DNA of 64,000 nt, taken from positions 186,001 to 250,000 of the forward strand of contig NZ_BJTV01000007.1 in NCBI RefSeq assembly GCF_007176755.1, given 5' to 3'. This document shows, piece after piece, positions 25,493-34,067 of this stretch (positions are counted from its first letter, which is position 1; each line of letters opens with the position of its first letter). The notes below the pieces were generated by a model. The model saw only the letters and a list, made by a program, of their open reading frames with translations. It was not told the origin of the DNA and made no database searches. The translations under genes were made by a program, and so were the position numbers. Origin of the DNA: Streptomyces sp. 1-11. GTDB taxonomy: Bacteria > Actinomycetota > Actinomycetes > Streptomycetales > Streptomycetaceae.

Positions 25493-26605
25493 ATGTGGAG
25501 GCTGCGGCGGTCGAGCCGGCTGCTGCTGCTGATCCCCGTCGTGCTCATCGTGGTGATCACGGCCGTCGACCAGCTGGTCCCCGAGGACATCCATCTCGGC
25601 CCGCTCCTGGTCATGGCCCCCGCTGTGACCGCCTCCTTCGCCGGAGCGTGGCTCACCGGTCTGATCGGCTCGCTGTCCGTGGCGGCGCAGGCGTACATCG
25701 GCTGGCACTTCGGTGTGCTGACCTCGCGCAACGTGCTGGTCCAGATCCTCGCCCTGGCGCTGCTCTCGGCCCTGAGCGTCTTCTTCTGCAGGGTGCGCGA
25801 GCGACGCCAGCGCCAGCTGGCCCAGGTACGGTCGGTCGCGGAGGCCGCGCAGCACGGGCTGCTGTGGCCGCTGCCCGAACGCGTGGGGCCCGTGCAGATC
25901 GCCTGCCTGTACCTGGCCGCCGAGGACGAGGCGCAGATTGGCGGTGACCTGTACGCGGCCACGCGCATCACGGGCGGCGTGCGCATCATGATCGGGGACG
26001 TCCGGGGCAAGGGGCTGTCGGCGATCGGCGAGGCCGCTCTGCTCATGGGGGCCTTCCGCGAGGCCGCCCACCGGCACGCCACGCTCCCCGACCTGGCGGC
26101 CACCCTGGGGCACAGCGTGAGCCGCTACCTGGCCGACTTCGAGCCGGCCACGGAGGCCGGCGAGCGTTTCGCGACCGCCCTGCTGCTGGAGCTCCCCGAC
26201 GACGACCACACCATCCGGATGATCAGCTGCGGGCATCCCCCTCCGCTGCTGTTCAGCCCGGCCGGCGGCATCACGGTCCCCAGCCTGCACCCGGCGCCAC
26301 CCCTGGGCGTCGCCGAGACGGGGCCGGACGCGTACGCCATCGACATGGCCCCCTTCGAGCAGGGCGACACCCTCCTGCTCTACACGGACGGCGTCATCGA
26401 GGCCCGCGACCGCGACGGCCGCTTCTACCCCCTGGAGGCGCGTGTCGCCCAGTGGAACAGGACCGGCCCCGAATCGCTGCTCCACCACATCCACCGCGAC
26501 CTGCTCTCCCACACCCGCGGTCACCTCAACGACGACGCCGCCCTCGTCGCCCTGCACCGCCACCCGCAGGACCACGAGCACCGCCGCCACGGCCGCCGCG
26601 TGTAG
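25493..26605 (+). CDS. Membrane-anchored SpoIIE-type PP2C phosphatase
   Basis: PP2C-like serine/threonine phosphatase of about 370 residues. The first 100 residues carry three membrane spans (LLLLIPVVLIVVITAV, then two more), followed by a SpoIIE catalytic domain with metal-binding Asp motifs (IGGDLYAA, IGDVRGKG, YTDGVIEA) and a C-terminal NDDAALVAL. In Streptomyces such proteins usually dephosphorylate anti-anti-sigma factors. ATG at 25493 is chosen, with GAGGAG 12 bases upstream; GTG at 25466 would add 9 residues. The C terminus is His/Arg-rich. No sigma or anti-sigma gene adjoins it, so the partner is unknown. Confidence 0.87.
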   Translation: MWRLRRSSRLLLLIPVVLIVVITAVDQLVPEDIHLGPLLVMAPAVTASFAGAWLTGLIGSLSVAAQAYIGWHFGVLTSRNVLVQILALALLSALSVFFCRVRERRQRQLAQVRSVAEAAQHGLLWPLPERVGPVQIACLYLAAEDEAQIGGDLYAATRITGGVRIMIGDVRGKGLSAIGEAALLMGAFREAAHRHATLPDLAATLGHSVSRYLADFEPATEAGERFATALLLELPDDDHTIRMISCGHPPPLLFSPAGGITVPSLHPAPPLGVAETGPDAYAIDMAPFEQGDTLLLYTDGVIEARDRDGRFYPLEARVAQWNRTGPESLLHHIHRDLLSHTRGHLNDDAALVALHRHPQDHEHRRHGRRV

Positions 26606-26694
26606 GGCGGCCCACAGCGGTTCGGCGCGTACCTCGTGCTCCGGGGTCTGGTCTCCTCCGGCGCCGTCCGTCTACGGCTCGCACGCCCGCACCG

Positions 26695-27396
26695 TCACCT
26701 CACTCCCGTAGCGGTGAGCTCGACGAGGTGCCGTGCCGTGCCGGCGGGGTCGACGATCTGGTGCAGGTGTGCGCCGGGCAGGTGCGCCACGCGCCAGCCG
26801 CGCTCGCCGGCCTGGCCGGCGAGTTCGTCGTACGGAGGGCCGAACAGCAGGTAGGAGCAGGGATGGTCGTCCCAGCCCTCGGGGACGGGGATGTGCTGCT
26901 CGTAGTAGGACAGCGGCAGGCGCGGCTGCTCCTCGACGACCGTCCGGCGCATCGCCGGATCGCTGAACATGGGCGCGACGTCCGCCTCGTCCCACCAGTC
27001 GGTCCAGCGCGGCAGCCTGCCGTCCACCGCCATCGGGCGGAGGAACTCCAGGAGGTCGGGCGTGGCGACAGGTGTCGAACCCGCCCGGGCCGGCAGCGCG
27101 GCATCGACGAAGACGGAGCTCATCACCGGATGGTCCAGACCGGCACGGATCGCCGGGAGGAACAGGCCCGCGTTGCTGTGCGCCGCCAGCACGACGGGAC
27201 TGCCGGCCGGGACCTGCCGGAGGTCGTCGCGGACGGCGTCGGCGACACGGGGCCAGAAGGGAGGCTCGCCGGCGCCGATGTGCAGCAGGGAGGGGACCCG
27301 AACCCGGTATCCCGCCGCCGTCAGGTGTTCGGCCACAGGGTGCCAGGTCGAGGGGCCCACGGACGGACTGTGCACGAGAACGAAGATCGGCTGCAT
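26695..27396 (-). CDS. Alpha/beta hydrolase
   Basis: Small alpha/beta-hydrolase of 233 residues. The nucleophile Ser lies in LAAHSNAGL, a variant of the usual GxSxG. The oxyanion region is LVHSPSVGPSTW near the N terminus. The likely catalytic His is in HLPGAHLHQIVDP. The ATG at 27396 opens with MQPIFVLVHSP, which begins at the first beta strand; the longer frame from 27474 looks non-coding. Esterase or lipase-like activity is possible, but the substrate is unknown. Confidence 0.82.
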   Translation of the reverse strand: MQPIFVLVHSPSVGPSTWHPVAEHLTAAGYRVRVPSLLHIGAGEPPFWPRVADAVRDDLRQVPAGSPVVLAAHSNAGLFLPAIRAGLDHPVMSSVFVDAALPARAGSTPVATPDLLEFLRPMAVDGRLPRWTDWWDEADVAPMFSDPAMRRTVVEEQPRLPLSYYEQHIPVPEGWDDHPCSYLLFGPPYDELAGQAGERGWRVAHLPGAHLHQIVDPAGTARHLVELTATGVR

Positions 27397-27562
27397 GGAA
27401 GGATCCTGCCGCCGATGCCATGGGCCGCGCCACCGTCTCGGCCGACAGCAGAACGCCCGCCCCACGTGAAGCACTCGGGCGGTGGGCGGCGGTGGCCACG
27501 GCGGTGGGGAACCGGACCCGTGTGAGCCTCCGGCTCAGGTGCGTACGAGCAGCAGGCGGTCG

Positions 27563-27598
27563 CGGCGGCCCGGGCCGCGTTCGCGGCGCGGGCCGCCG
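27563..27598. terminator. Terminator hairpin downstream of htpG
   Basis: A G/C-rich stem of 16 pairs with one mismatch (27563-27578 with 27583-27598), closing a GTTC tetraloop. It lies 17 bases past the htpG stop on the minus strand and is the probable end of the htpG transcript. Confidence 0.75.
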
Positions 27599-27615
27599 GT
27601 GTCCCGGCCGGCTGG

Positions 27616-29550
27616 TCACATGGCGCGTTGCAGCCGGTCCGCCATCAGCTTGACGAACCGCGCCGGCTCCTTCGGCTGGCCGCCTTCGGCGAGTACGGCC
27701 AGGCCGTAGAGGAGTTCGGCGGTCTCCGCGAGCGACGTGTGGTCCGTGCGCTCCGTGTACGCCTGGTTGAGGCCCTTCACGAGCTGGTGCTGGGCGTTGA
27801 GTTCCAGGATCCGCTTGGCGCGGGGCACCTCCTGGCCCATCGCGCGGTACATGTTCTCCAGGGCCGGGGTCAGATCGTCGGCGTCGGAGACCACGCAGGC
27901 GGGGGAGACGGTCAGGCGCGACGACAGACGGACCTCCTTGACCTCCTCGCCCAGTTGGTCCGTCATCCAGCCGAGGAGACCGGCGTACTCCTCGTCCTGC
28001 TTCGTCTGCTCGCCCTCGGACGCATCGGAGTCCTCGGCGTCGAGGTCGATGCGGCCCTTGGCGACGGACCGCAGCTTCTTCCCCTCGTACGTGCCGACGG
28101 CGTCGGCCCAGACCTCGTCGACGGGATCGGTGAGCAGCAGCACCTCGATGCCGCGGTCCCGGAAGGCTTCCATGTGCGGGGAGTTCTCGATGCTCTCCCG
28201 GGACTCGCCGGTCAGGTAGTAGATGTCCTCCTGCTCGTCCTTCATCCGCTCCAGGTACTGCTTGAGCGTGGTCTGCTCGGTGTCGTGGCGGGTGCTCGCG
28301 AACGAGGCCACGGCGAGGAGGGCGTCGCGGTTCTCCGAGTCGGTGACCAGCCCCTCCTTCAGGACGGTGCCGAACTCACGCCAGAACGTCGCGTAGCGGT
28401 CCGGGTCCTTGGCCATCAGGTCCTTGACGGTGGAGATGACCTTCTTCGTCAGGCGGCGGCGCATCAGGTCGATGTGGCGGTCCTGCTGGAGGATCTCGCG
28501 GGAGACGTTGAGCGAGAGGTCGGCCGCGTCGACGACGCCCTTGACGAAGCGGAGGTACGGCGGCAGCAGCGCCTCGCAGTCCTCCATGATGAGCACGCGC
28601 CTGACGTAGAGCTGCAGGCCCCGCTTGTAGTCGCGGTTGAAGAGGTCGTAGGGGGCGTGGGCGGGCAGGAACAGCAGGGCCTGGTACTCGAAGGTGCCCT
28701 CCGCCTGGAGCCGGACCGTCTCCAGCGGGTCGCGCCAGTCGTGGCCGACGTGCTTGTACAGCTCGTGGTACTCCTCCTCGGACACCTCGTCGCGGGATCG
28801 CGCCCACAGGGCCTTGGTCGAGTTGAGCGTCTCGAACGCGGGCGCCTCGTCGCTCCCGTCCGCCGGGCCCGAGCCGTCCGGTCCCGCGGCGTCGGACGCC
28901 ATACGGATGGGCCAGGTGATGAAGTCCGAGTACCGCTTGATGATCTCCCGGATCTTGAACGGGGAGGTGTAGTCGTGCAGTTGGTTGTCCGGGTCGGCGG
29001 GCTTGAGGTGCAGGGTGACCGAGGTGCCCTGGGGCGCGTCGGCGACCGTCTCCAGCGTGTAGGTGCCCTCACCGCGGGACGTCCAGCGGGTGCCCTCGCT
29101 CTCCCCGGCGCGCCGCGTCACGAGGGTCACCGCGTCCGCCACCATGAAGCCGGAGTAGAAGCCGACGCCGAACTGGCCGATGAGACCTTCCTCGGCCCCT
29201 TCCCCGGCGTTTTCCCTGGCTTCCCGCAGCTCCTGCAGGAACTGGGCGGTGCCCGAGTGGGCGATCGTGCCGATCAGTCGCCCCACCTCGTCGTAGGACA
29301 TGCCGATGCCGTTGTCGCGCACGGTCAGGGTGCGGGCGTCCTTGTCGACGTCGAGCTCGATGTGCAGGTCGGACACGTCGGCGTCGAGGGAGTCGTGCCG
29401 CAGCTTCTCGAGGCGCAGCTTGTCCAGCGCGTCGGAGGCGTTGGAGACGAGCTCGCGGAGGAAGACGTCCTTGTTCGAGTAGACGGAGTGGATCATCAGC
29501 TGCAGCAGCTGACGGGCCTCCACCTGGAACTCGAAGGTTTCGGTTGGCAT
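27616..29550 (-). CDS. htpG: Molecular chaperone HtpG (Hsp90)
   Basis: Bacterial Hsp90 of 644 residues, an ATP-dependent cytoplasmic chaperone. The N-terminal GHKL ATPase domain has [25 protein letters not shown] and [15 protein letters not shown]; the middle domain has the catalytic Arg segment (NVSREILQQ); the C-terminal dimerisation domain follows. The ATG at 29550 ([14 protein letters not shown]) matches the family N terminus; a start 10 codons upstream lies within a GATGACA half-site. The RheA-like regulator gene is 134 bases upstream on the same strand, so heat control is plausible. Confidence 0.97.
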
Positions 29551-29684
29551 GTTCGCGTATACCTCACAAAGTCCTGTCATCGGACAACTGGCTCGGTCAC
29601 TGAAAACAACGTCGGATGTGAAGATCGGGCCGCCGCCGGCCCCCGGCCGGCCCCGTCCTCACCGGGCGCCGTGCCGGCCGTCGG

Positions 29685-30338
29685 CTAGCCGGAGTCGGCG
29701 GCGGACGACGTGAGGGCGTCGAGCCGGGCGGCGAGGTCGGGGTGGGCCGCCAGGTGGGGGCGGGCGGCGTTCAAGGGGCGGACGAGGGCTGCGGGATCGT
29801 CCTGGGCGAGCGCCGCGTCGAGTTCGCCCAGCGGGTGGCGGGCGGCGTCGGGGAGGTCCGTCAGCGCGGTGATCCGGGCGGCGACGCGACGCAGCTCGGC
29901 GGCGTGGTTCCGGGCCCAGGCGGTGGTGCTGCGCTGGGCGGCACGGTGTTCGCGGGCGGCCTGGACACGCTGTTCACCGGTCGTCCCGGCGGGGCCCGGC
30001 CGGTTGCGCAGGTACCGGCGTTCGGCGGCCTGGCGGCTGGCGACGCCGAGGGGCCGGGCGAGGTCGGCCCAGCTGGCGCCCGCTTCCCGGGCGGTCTCGA
30101 TCAGCCCGGTCTCCCATCCGGCGAGCTGTTCCCGGACCTGGCGCAGCAGCAACAGGGAGGCCAGAGCCCGCTCCGCTCCGACACCGGACGCGCCCGGAGC
30201 GTCGGGTACCTGCCGCTGGGCGGTCCGCAGGGCGTCGTCTATGGCCTCCAGGGCGGCGGCAGCGGCGAGAAACGACACCGGGCCCCCGCCGCCCGCGAGG
30301 GCAGAGGCCGGTCGGTCAGTTCGATCCGCCGTCGTCAT
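29685..30338 (-). CDS. rheA: RheA-like heat-shock regulator
   Basis: Protein of 217 residues, Ala-rich and helical, with a helix-turn-helix-like stretch at GASWADLARPLGVASRQAAE near residues 87-106. Proteins of this kind in Streptomyces resemble RheA, the temperature-sensing repressor of hsp18 in Streptomyces albus. The main support is in the DNA: two copies of the RheA operator pattern TGTCATC-N5-GATGACA lie just upstream (30356-30372 and 30382-30400), fitting autoregulation. The neighbouring gene is htpG rather than hsp18. The match to RheA is from memory and context; an alignment would settle it. Confidence 0.62.
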   Translation of the reverse strand: MTTADRTDRPASALAGGGGPVSFLAAAAALEAIDDALRTAQRQVPDAPGASGVGAERALASLLLLRQVREQLAGWETGLIETAREAGASWADLARPLGVASRQAAERRYLRNRPGPAGTTGEQRVQAAREHRAAQRSTTAWARNHAAELRRVAARITALTDLPDAARHPLGELDAALAQDDPAALVRPLNAARPHLAAHPDLAARLDALTSSAADSG

Positions 30339-30355
30339 GGCACCTCCTCCGCATC

Positions 30356-30372
30356 GTCATCGTACGGATGAC
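30356..30372. promoter_or_regulatory. RheA-type operator 1 (GTCATC-N5-GATGAC)
   Basis: Perfect 6-base arms separated by GTACG, 18 bases upstream of the rheA-like start. It matches the core of the operator described for RheA of Streptomyces albus. Confidence 0.65.
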
Positions 30373-30381
30373 CGCGATGAT

Positions 30382-30400
30382 TGTCATCCGATGGACGACA
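30382..30400. promoter_or_regulatory. RheA-type operator 2 (TGTCATC-N5-GACGACA)
   Basis: Seven-base arms with one mismatch, spacer CGATG, centred 27 bases from operator 1. The same spacing of arms as operator 1 suggests binding of a second dimer. Confidence 0.6.
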
Positions 30401-30677
30401 GGTGGCAAGGGCAGGAGCTGACGTGCCGCGGGCGGAATCTCGAAGGCGAGGACGGTCTGCTGTGAGCGCTTGAAAAAGTGGGCTGAGCGCGGCCCTGGAA
30501 GCCGCCGTGACGCCCCTCGGCCCGGGAAGGGGCGGCCGCGCGTGCCGGGTTCGGAGTCGTAGCCCGCGGAGCCGGCTCCGGACCTCTCCACCGGCCCTGC
30601 GTGCCGTCGCGGCCCGCACGTCCGGCCCAGACGTCGTGCTCCCGGCCGTACTGTCTCCCCACACGAGAGGGGGCCCG

Positions 30678-31427
30678 ATGGACCGGAGCATCCGCACCGT
30701 CGAGGACGTGCTGAAACTCCTGGACGACCTGTTCACGCCGCAGGCCGACCGCTGGACGAGCGGTGCGGCGGCTTGGTGGGACACCTTCTACGCCGACCGC
30801 TCCAGACCCGTGCCGTTCTTCGAGGCGAAGCCCGACGAGAACCTCGTCTCCTACCTCGACCGGCGGCTCGTCCGCCCGGGCCGGGCGCTCGACCTCGGCT
30901 GCGGTCCCGGACGCAACGCCCTCTACCTGGACTCCCTCGGTTTCCAGGTGGACGCCGTCGACCTCTCCCCGGCAGCCGTGGACTGGGCCGAGGAACGCGC
31001 CCGAGAGGCCGGAGCCGGTGTCCGGTTCCACCGGGGAGACGCCTTCGCCCTCACGGGCACCGAGCTGAGCGGGCGTTACGACCTGATCTACGACTCGGGC
31101 TGCTTCCACCACCTGCCGCCCCACCGCCGCATCAGCTACCTCGCCCTGCTCGACCAACTCCTCGCACCCGGCGGCCACTTCGCGCTCACCTGCTTCACGG
31201 ACGCGGAGAACGGGGGATCCGACCTCCCCGACGCCGCCTTCTACCGCGACGCCCGCCTGCACGGAGGGCTCGCCTACACCCCGCAGTCCCTGCGCCGCAT
31301 CTTCGCCGACCTCACTGAGGTGGAGATCCGGCGGATGCGCGACGAGCCCGCCGAATCCGCCTGCTTCGGCGAACCCTTCCTCGTCGCGGCGTTGTTCCGA
31401 CGCGCCTTCCGCGGCCCGGGAGGCTGA
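30678..31427 (+). CDS. Class I SAM-dependent methyltransferase
   Basis: Methyltransferase of 249 residues. The SAM-binding motif I is ALDLGCGPGRNALYL near residue 77, followed by the acidic end of strand 2 (VDAVDLS), motif II (YDLIYDSGCFHHLPP) and LLAPGGHFALTCFT. The HHLPP segment and overall length resemble thiopurine- or tellurite-resistance-like methyltransferases. ATG at 30678 follows GAGAGGGGG. It stands alone between divergent and convergent neighbours. Substrate unknown. Confidence 0.88.
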   Translation: MDRSIRTVEDVLKLLDDLFTPQADRWTSGAAAWWDTFYADRSRPVPFFEAKPDENLVSYLDRRLVRPGRALDLGCGPGRNALYLDSLGFQVDAVDLSPAAVDWAEERAREAGAGVRFHRGDAFALTGTELSGRYDLIYDSGCFHHLPPHRRISYLALLDQLLAPGGHFALTCFTDAENGGSDLPDAAFYRDARLHGGLAYTPQSLRRIFADLTEVEIRRMRDEPAESACFGEPFLVAALFRRAFRGPGG

Positions 31428-31457
31428 TCACGGCACGTGGGTCGCATCCGTTCTTCC

Positions 31458-31472
31458 CGTCGGCTTCCGACG
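31458..31472. terminator. Small hairpin between convergent genes
   Basis: CGTCGG-CTT-CCGACG, a perfect 6-base stem 31 bases after the methyltransferase stop and facing the LysR gene. A modest terminator candidate. Confidence 0.35.
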
Positions 31473-31598
31473 AGCCGGAGCGGACGGCCGAAGCGACGGA
31501 CAGCGCCGGGACAGCAGGCATCCGGCCAGCGCGGCCGAGTCACTCCGCCACGGCGTCGTATCGCCCTGCCCGCTCACGACGGCGCGTTCCGCGAGGGA

Positions 31599-32492
31599 TC
31601 AGGCGGTCGAGACGATCGCTCGTGTGACGGCCGTGACCGCCGGGCTGGGGCGGCCGGGGAGTCTCGCCACGAGAACCCGGCGGACCTCGGCAGGCGCGCC
31701 TTCCACGTGCAGCAGGCTCACTCCGGGCGGGAGCACCGGCGAGAGCCGCGAGGGCACCGTGGTCACCCCGAAGCCGCCGGCGACCAGCTGAAGTTTCGTC
31801 AGCCAGTCGCGCGCGCAGTGCACGACGTGCGGCCGCCCGGGCAGGCCCGGCCAGACGCCGAGCAGTGGCTCGGCGTTCGACGCCGGAGCGGCGATCCACG
31901 CGGCGGCGACCAGTTCGTCGACGTGCACCGTGGTGCGGCCGGCGAACTCGCCGGTCGAAGAAGCCGCCACGACCAGTTCGGTGTCCGCGACGGTCTCGGC
32001 GTGCAGGCGCGGCGACTCGCCGTCCAGGGGCCGGTGGGGCGGGCGGGATGTCAGGACGGCCAGGTCGACCGAGCCCGCGCGCAGTGCCCGGATCAGGGAG
32101 GGCGTGGTGCCCTCGGTGGTCGTGACCGTGATCTGCGGGTCGGTCACCGCGAGGCGGGTGAGTGCGGGAGGCAGGAGGGCCGCGCCGGCGCTCAGGAACA
32201 GCCCCAGCCGCACCAGTTCGGTCCGCGGGGCGGTGCCGGTGAGGTCGCGCTCGGCGGCCGTGAGGCAGTCCAGGATCGTGCGGGCGTGGCGCAGCAGGGT
32301 CAGACCCGCCGGGGTGAGCCGCACTCCGTCGGGGCGGCGTTCGAACAGAGCGGTGCCCGCGCTTCGTTCGAGGGAGGCGGCCTGGCGTGAGATCGCCGAC
32401 TGGGTGTAGCCGAGCCGGGTGGCCGCCGCGGTGAAGCTGCCGGACTCGGCGATCTGCCGCAGGACCCGCAGGCCTGTGCTGGAGACGTCCAT
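31599..32492 (-). CDS. LysR-family transcriptional regulator
   Basis: LysR-type regulator of 297 residues. The N-terminal winged helix contains GSFTAAATRLGYTQSAISRQ, then the linker helix and a periplasmic-binding-protein-like effector domain (about residues 90-290). The start at 32492 (MDVSSTGLRVLRQIAESG) gives the usual N terminus and leaves the inverted repeat at 32499-32519 in the leader. It is divergent from the oxidoreductase gene at 32603, the classic LysR arrangement, so that gene is the likely target. Effector unknown. Confidence 0.92.
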   Translation of the reverse strand: MDVSSTGLRVLRQIAESGSFTAAATRLGYTQSAISRQAASLERSAGTALFERRPDGVRLTPAGLTLLRHARTILDCLTAAERDLTGTAPRTELVRLGLFLSAGAALLPPALTRLAVTDPQITVTTTEGTTPSLIRALRAGSVDLAVLTSRPPHRPLDGESPRLHAETVADTELVVAASSTGEFAGRTTVHVDELVAAAWIAAPASNAEPLLGVWPGLPGRPHVVHCARDWLTKLQLVAGGFGVTTVPSRLSPVLPPGVSLLHVEGAPAEVRRVLVARLPGRPSPAVTAVTRAIVSTA

Positions 32493-32498
32493 GCGGTA

Positions 32499-32519
32499 CA
32501 CGCATACCACGGATGCGTG
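32499..32519. promoter_or_regulatory. LysR-type operator CACGCAT-N7-ATGCGTG
   Basis: Perfect 7-base arms around a 7-base centre, 7 bases upstream of the LysR start in the divergent spacer. Its form fits an autoregulatory LysR site. Confidence 0.55.
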
Positions 32520-32602
32520 ATCGTCGCTTCCCGCATGACCGTCCGGCTCCTAGTGTCGATCGCGGCGGACACGGAGGAACACGAGGAACACGAGGTCAGC
32601 AC

Positions 32603-33691
32603 GTGCGAGCAGCAGTTCTCACGCGGTTCGGAGCCCCGCTGTCGGTGCGGGAGGTGCCCGACCCCGGGGCCGGCGGCGGCGAGGTGGTGGTCGAGGTGCT
32701 CGCCGCCTGCGTGGCCCCGTACGCGGCCGAGGTCTTCAGCGGCGAGCGCGACTACCCCCTGGTCCCTCCCGTCGTGCCCGGGATCGGCGGGGTGGGACGG
32801 GTCGTCCAGGTGGGCCCGGACGCCACCCGGCTGCGCCCCGGCGACCTGGTGTGGTGCGACTCGACGGTGCGCTCCCGGGACGACGCCCTGACGCCCGACA
32901 TCACGCTCCAGGGCTGGAGTTCGCGCGGCGAGGGCGGCGCGCGGCTCGCCCGGCACCTGCACGACGGTTCGTACGCCGAGTTCATGCGGGTCCTGACGGA
33001 GAACGTCTTCCCGCTGCCCGCGGCGGCCGGGGACGACCCGGCCCGCTGGGCCGCGCTCGGCATGCACGTCATCCCCTACGGCGGGCTGCTGGCCGGCGGG
33101 CTCGCAGCCGGCGAGACGCTGCTCGTCAGCGGGGCCACCGGCAACCTCGGCAGCAGTGCGGTCGCGGTCGCGCTCGCCATGGGGGCGGCCCGGGTGATCG
33201 CTCCGGGCCGCAACCGGGCCGCGCTCGGCCTCCTCGCCGACCGGTTCGGTCCGCGTGTGCGCCCGGTCCCGCTGACCGGGGACGAGGCCGGCGACCGCGC
33301 GGCGTTGGCCGCGGCGGCCGGCGGCCCGATCGACATGGTGATCGACCTGCTGCCGCCGAGCGCGCCCAGCTCGGCGTCGCGCACGGCGGCCATGACCGTG
33401 CGCGAGTACGGCCGCGTCGTTCTCATGGGCGGCGTGGGCATGCTCGGCGGCGACGACCTCGCACTGCCGTACCCGTGGATCATGCGCAACTCGATCACCG
33501 TGCGCGGCCAGTGGATGTACCCGCGTACGGCGAACGTCGGCATCATCCGGCTGATCGCCTCGGGCACACTGGACCTCGCCCCCGAACGGGTGCGGTCGTT
33601 CGGCCTCCACGCCGTCAACGACGCCGTCACGTACGCCGCCGCACACGGTGGCCCGTTCGACCGCACCGTCCTCACCCCATCGGCTCGCTGA
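32603..33691 (+). CDS. Medium-chain alcohol dehydrogenase/quinone oxidoreductase-like protein
   Basis: MDR-superfamily NAD(P)H-dependent oxidoreductase, 362 residues. The N-terminal GroES-like half contains PPVVPGIGGVGRVVQVG and GDLVWCDS; the Rossmann half has LLVSGATGNLGSSAVAVAL. The Cys/His ligands of the structural zinc lobe of alcohol dehydrogenases are not seen, so it resembles zinc-free quinone oxidoreductases. GTG at 32603 follows GAGGTCAG. It is divergent from the LysR gene and probably controlled by it. A short membrane-protein gene follows 43 bases later. Confidence 0.88.
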   Translation: MRAAVLTRFGAPLSVREVPDPGAGGGEVVVEVLAACVAPYAAEVFSGERDYPLVPPVVPGIGGVGRVVQVGPDATRLRPGDLVWCDSTVRSRDDALTPDITLQGWSSRGEGGARLARHLHDGSYAEFMRVLTENVFPLPAAAGDDPARWAALGMHVIPYGGLLAGGLAAGETLLVSGATGNLGSSAVAVALAMGAARVIAPGRNRAALGLLADRFGPRVRPVPLTGDEAGDRAALAAAAGGPIDMVIDLLPPSAPSSASRTAAMTVREYGRVVLMGGVGMLGGDDLALPYPWIMRNSITVRGQWMYPRTANVGIIRLIASGTLDLAPERVRSFGLHAVNDAVTYAAAHGGPFDRTVLTPSAR

Positions 33692-33734
33692 CCGGACCGG
33701 CGGCGGGCCTCGACGAAGGGAACGGCCCGGGTCG

Positions 33735-33911
33735 ATGCTCAGACTGAAAGTCGCGAGCGCGGTGATGTGCGGTGCCGGGATCGCCGCGATATCCCTCAGC
33801 GTGTCGGGGAACGGTGGTCACCGGCCGGTGATCCCGCTCGTCCTGGGGAGCATCGCCGTTGCCTGCGGCGTGGTCCTGACGGTGCTCATGAGGCGCGCCT
33901 CCCGAAAGTGA
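33735..33911 (+). CDS. Small two-span membrane protein
   Basis: 58-residue protein with two hydrophobic stretches (LKVASAVMCGAGIAAISLSV and PLVLGSIAVACGVVLTVLM), a short polar turn between them and a basic tail (MRRASRK), so both ends are probably cytoplasmic. ATG at 33735. It follows the oxidoreductase closely and may share its transcript. No function recognised. Confidence 0.6.
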   Translation: MLRLKVASAVMCGAGIAAISLSVSGNGGHRPVIPLVLGSIAVACGVVLTVLMRRASRK

Positions 33912-33928
33912 GGCGGCGACGCGCCGGG

Positions 33929-33953
33929 CCCCGCCCCGCCCCGCCCCGCCCCG
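33929..33953. repeat. Five tandem copies of CCCCG
   Basis: Perfect pentanucleotide repeat between two convergent genes. Such tracts can slip in replication; no function is apparent. Confidence 0.8.
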
Positions 33954-33981
33954 CACCGGGCGAGCCGGTGCGGTGCGTTTC

Positions 33982-34001
33982 GGGCGCCGCCGGCGGCGCC
34001 C
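33982..34001. terminator. Palindromic terminator between convergent genes
   Basis: Perfect 20-base palindrome that can fold as an 8-base-pair G/C stem with a 4-base loop. It sits between the small membrane protein gene and the end of the P450 gene and could stop transcription from both sides. Confidence 0.5.
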
Positions 34002-34067
34002 CCATGGTCATGCTCGTCCTCGCCCCGGCCGGATCCGCGTCCCCGTGACGCGGACAGCCGGACGCGT

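Larger units (their letters stand above)
30339..30677. other. Gene-free spacer between rheA-like and methyltransferase genes
   Basis: 339 bases between divergent genes. The left 65 bases hold two RheA-type operators. The rest is G/C-rich with stops in all frames on the plus strand and no convincing small gene; an A-rich tract (TTGAAAAAG, about 30470) is the only other marked feature. Confidence 0.6.

Noticed and set aside
29551..29580. Upstream ATG for htpG
   Set aside because: Adds ten residues not typical of HtpG and lies in a probable operator half-site.
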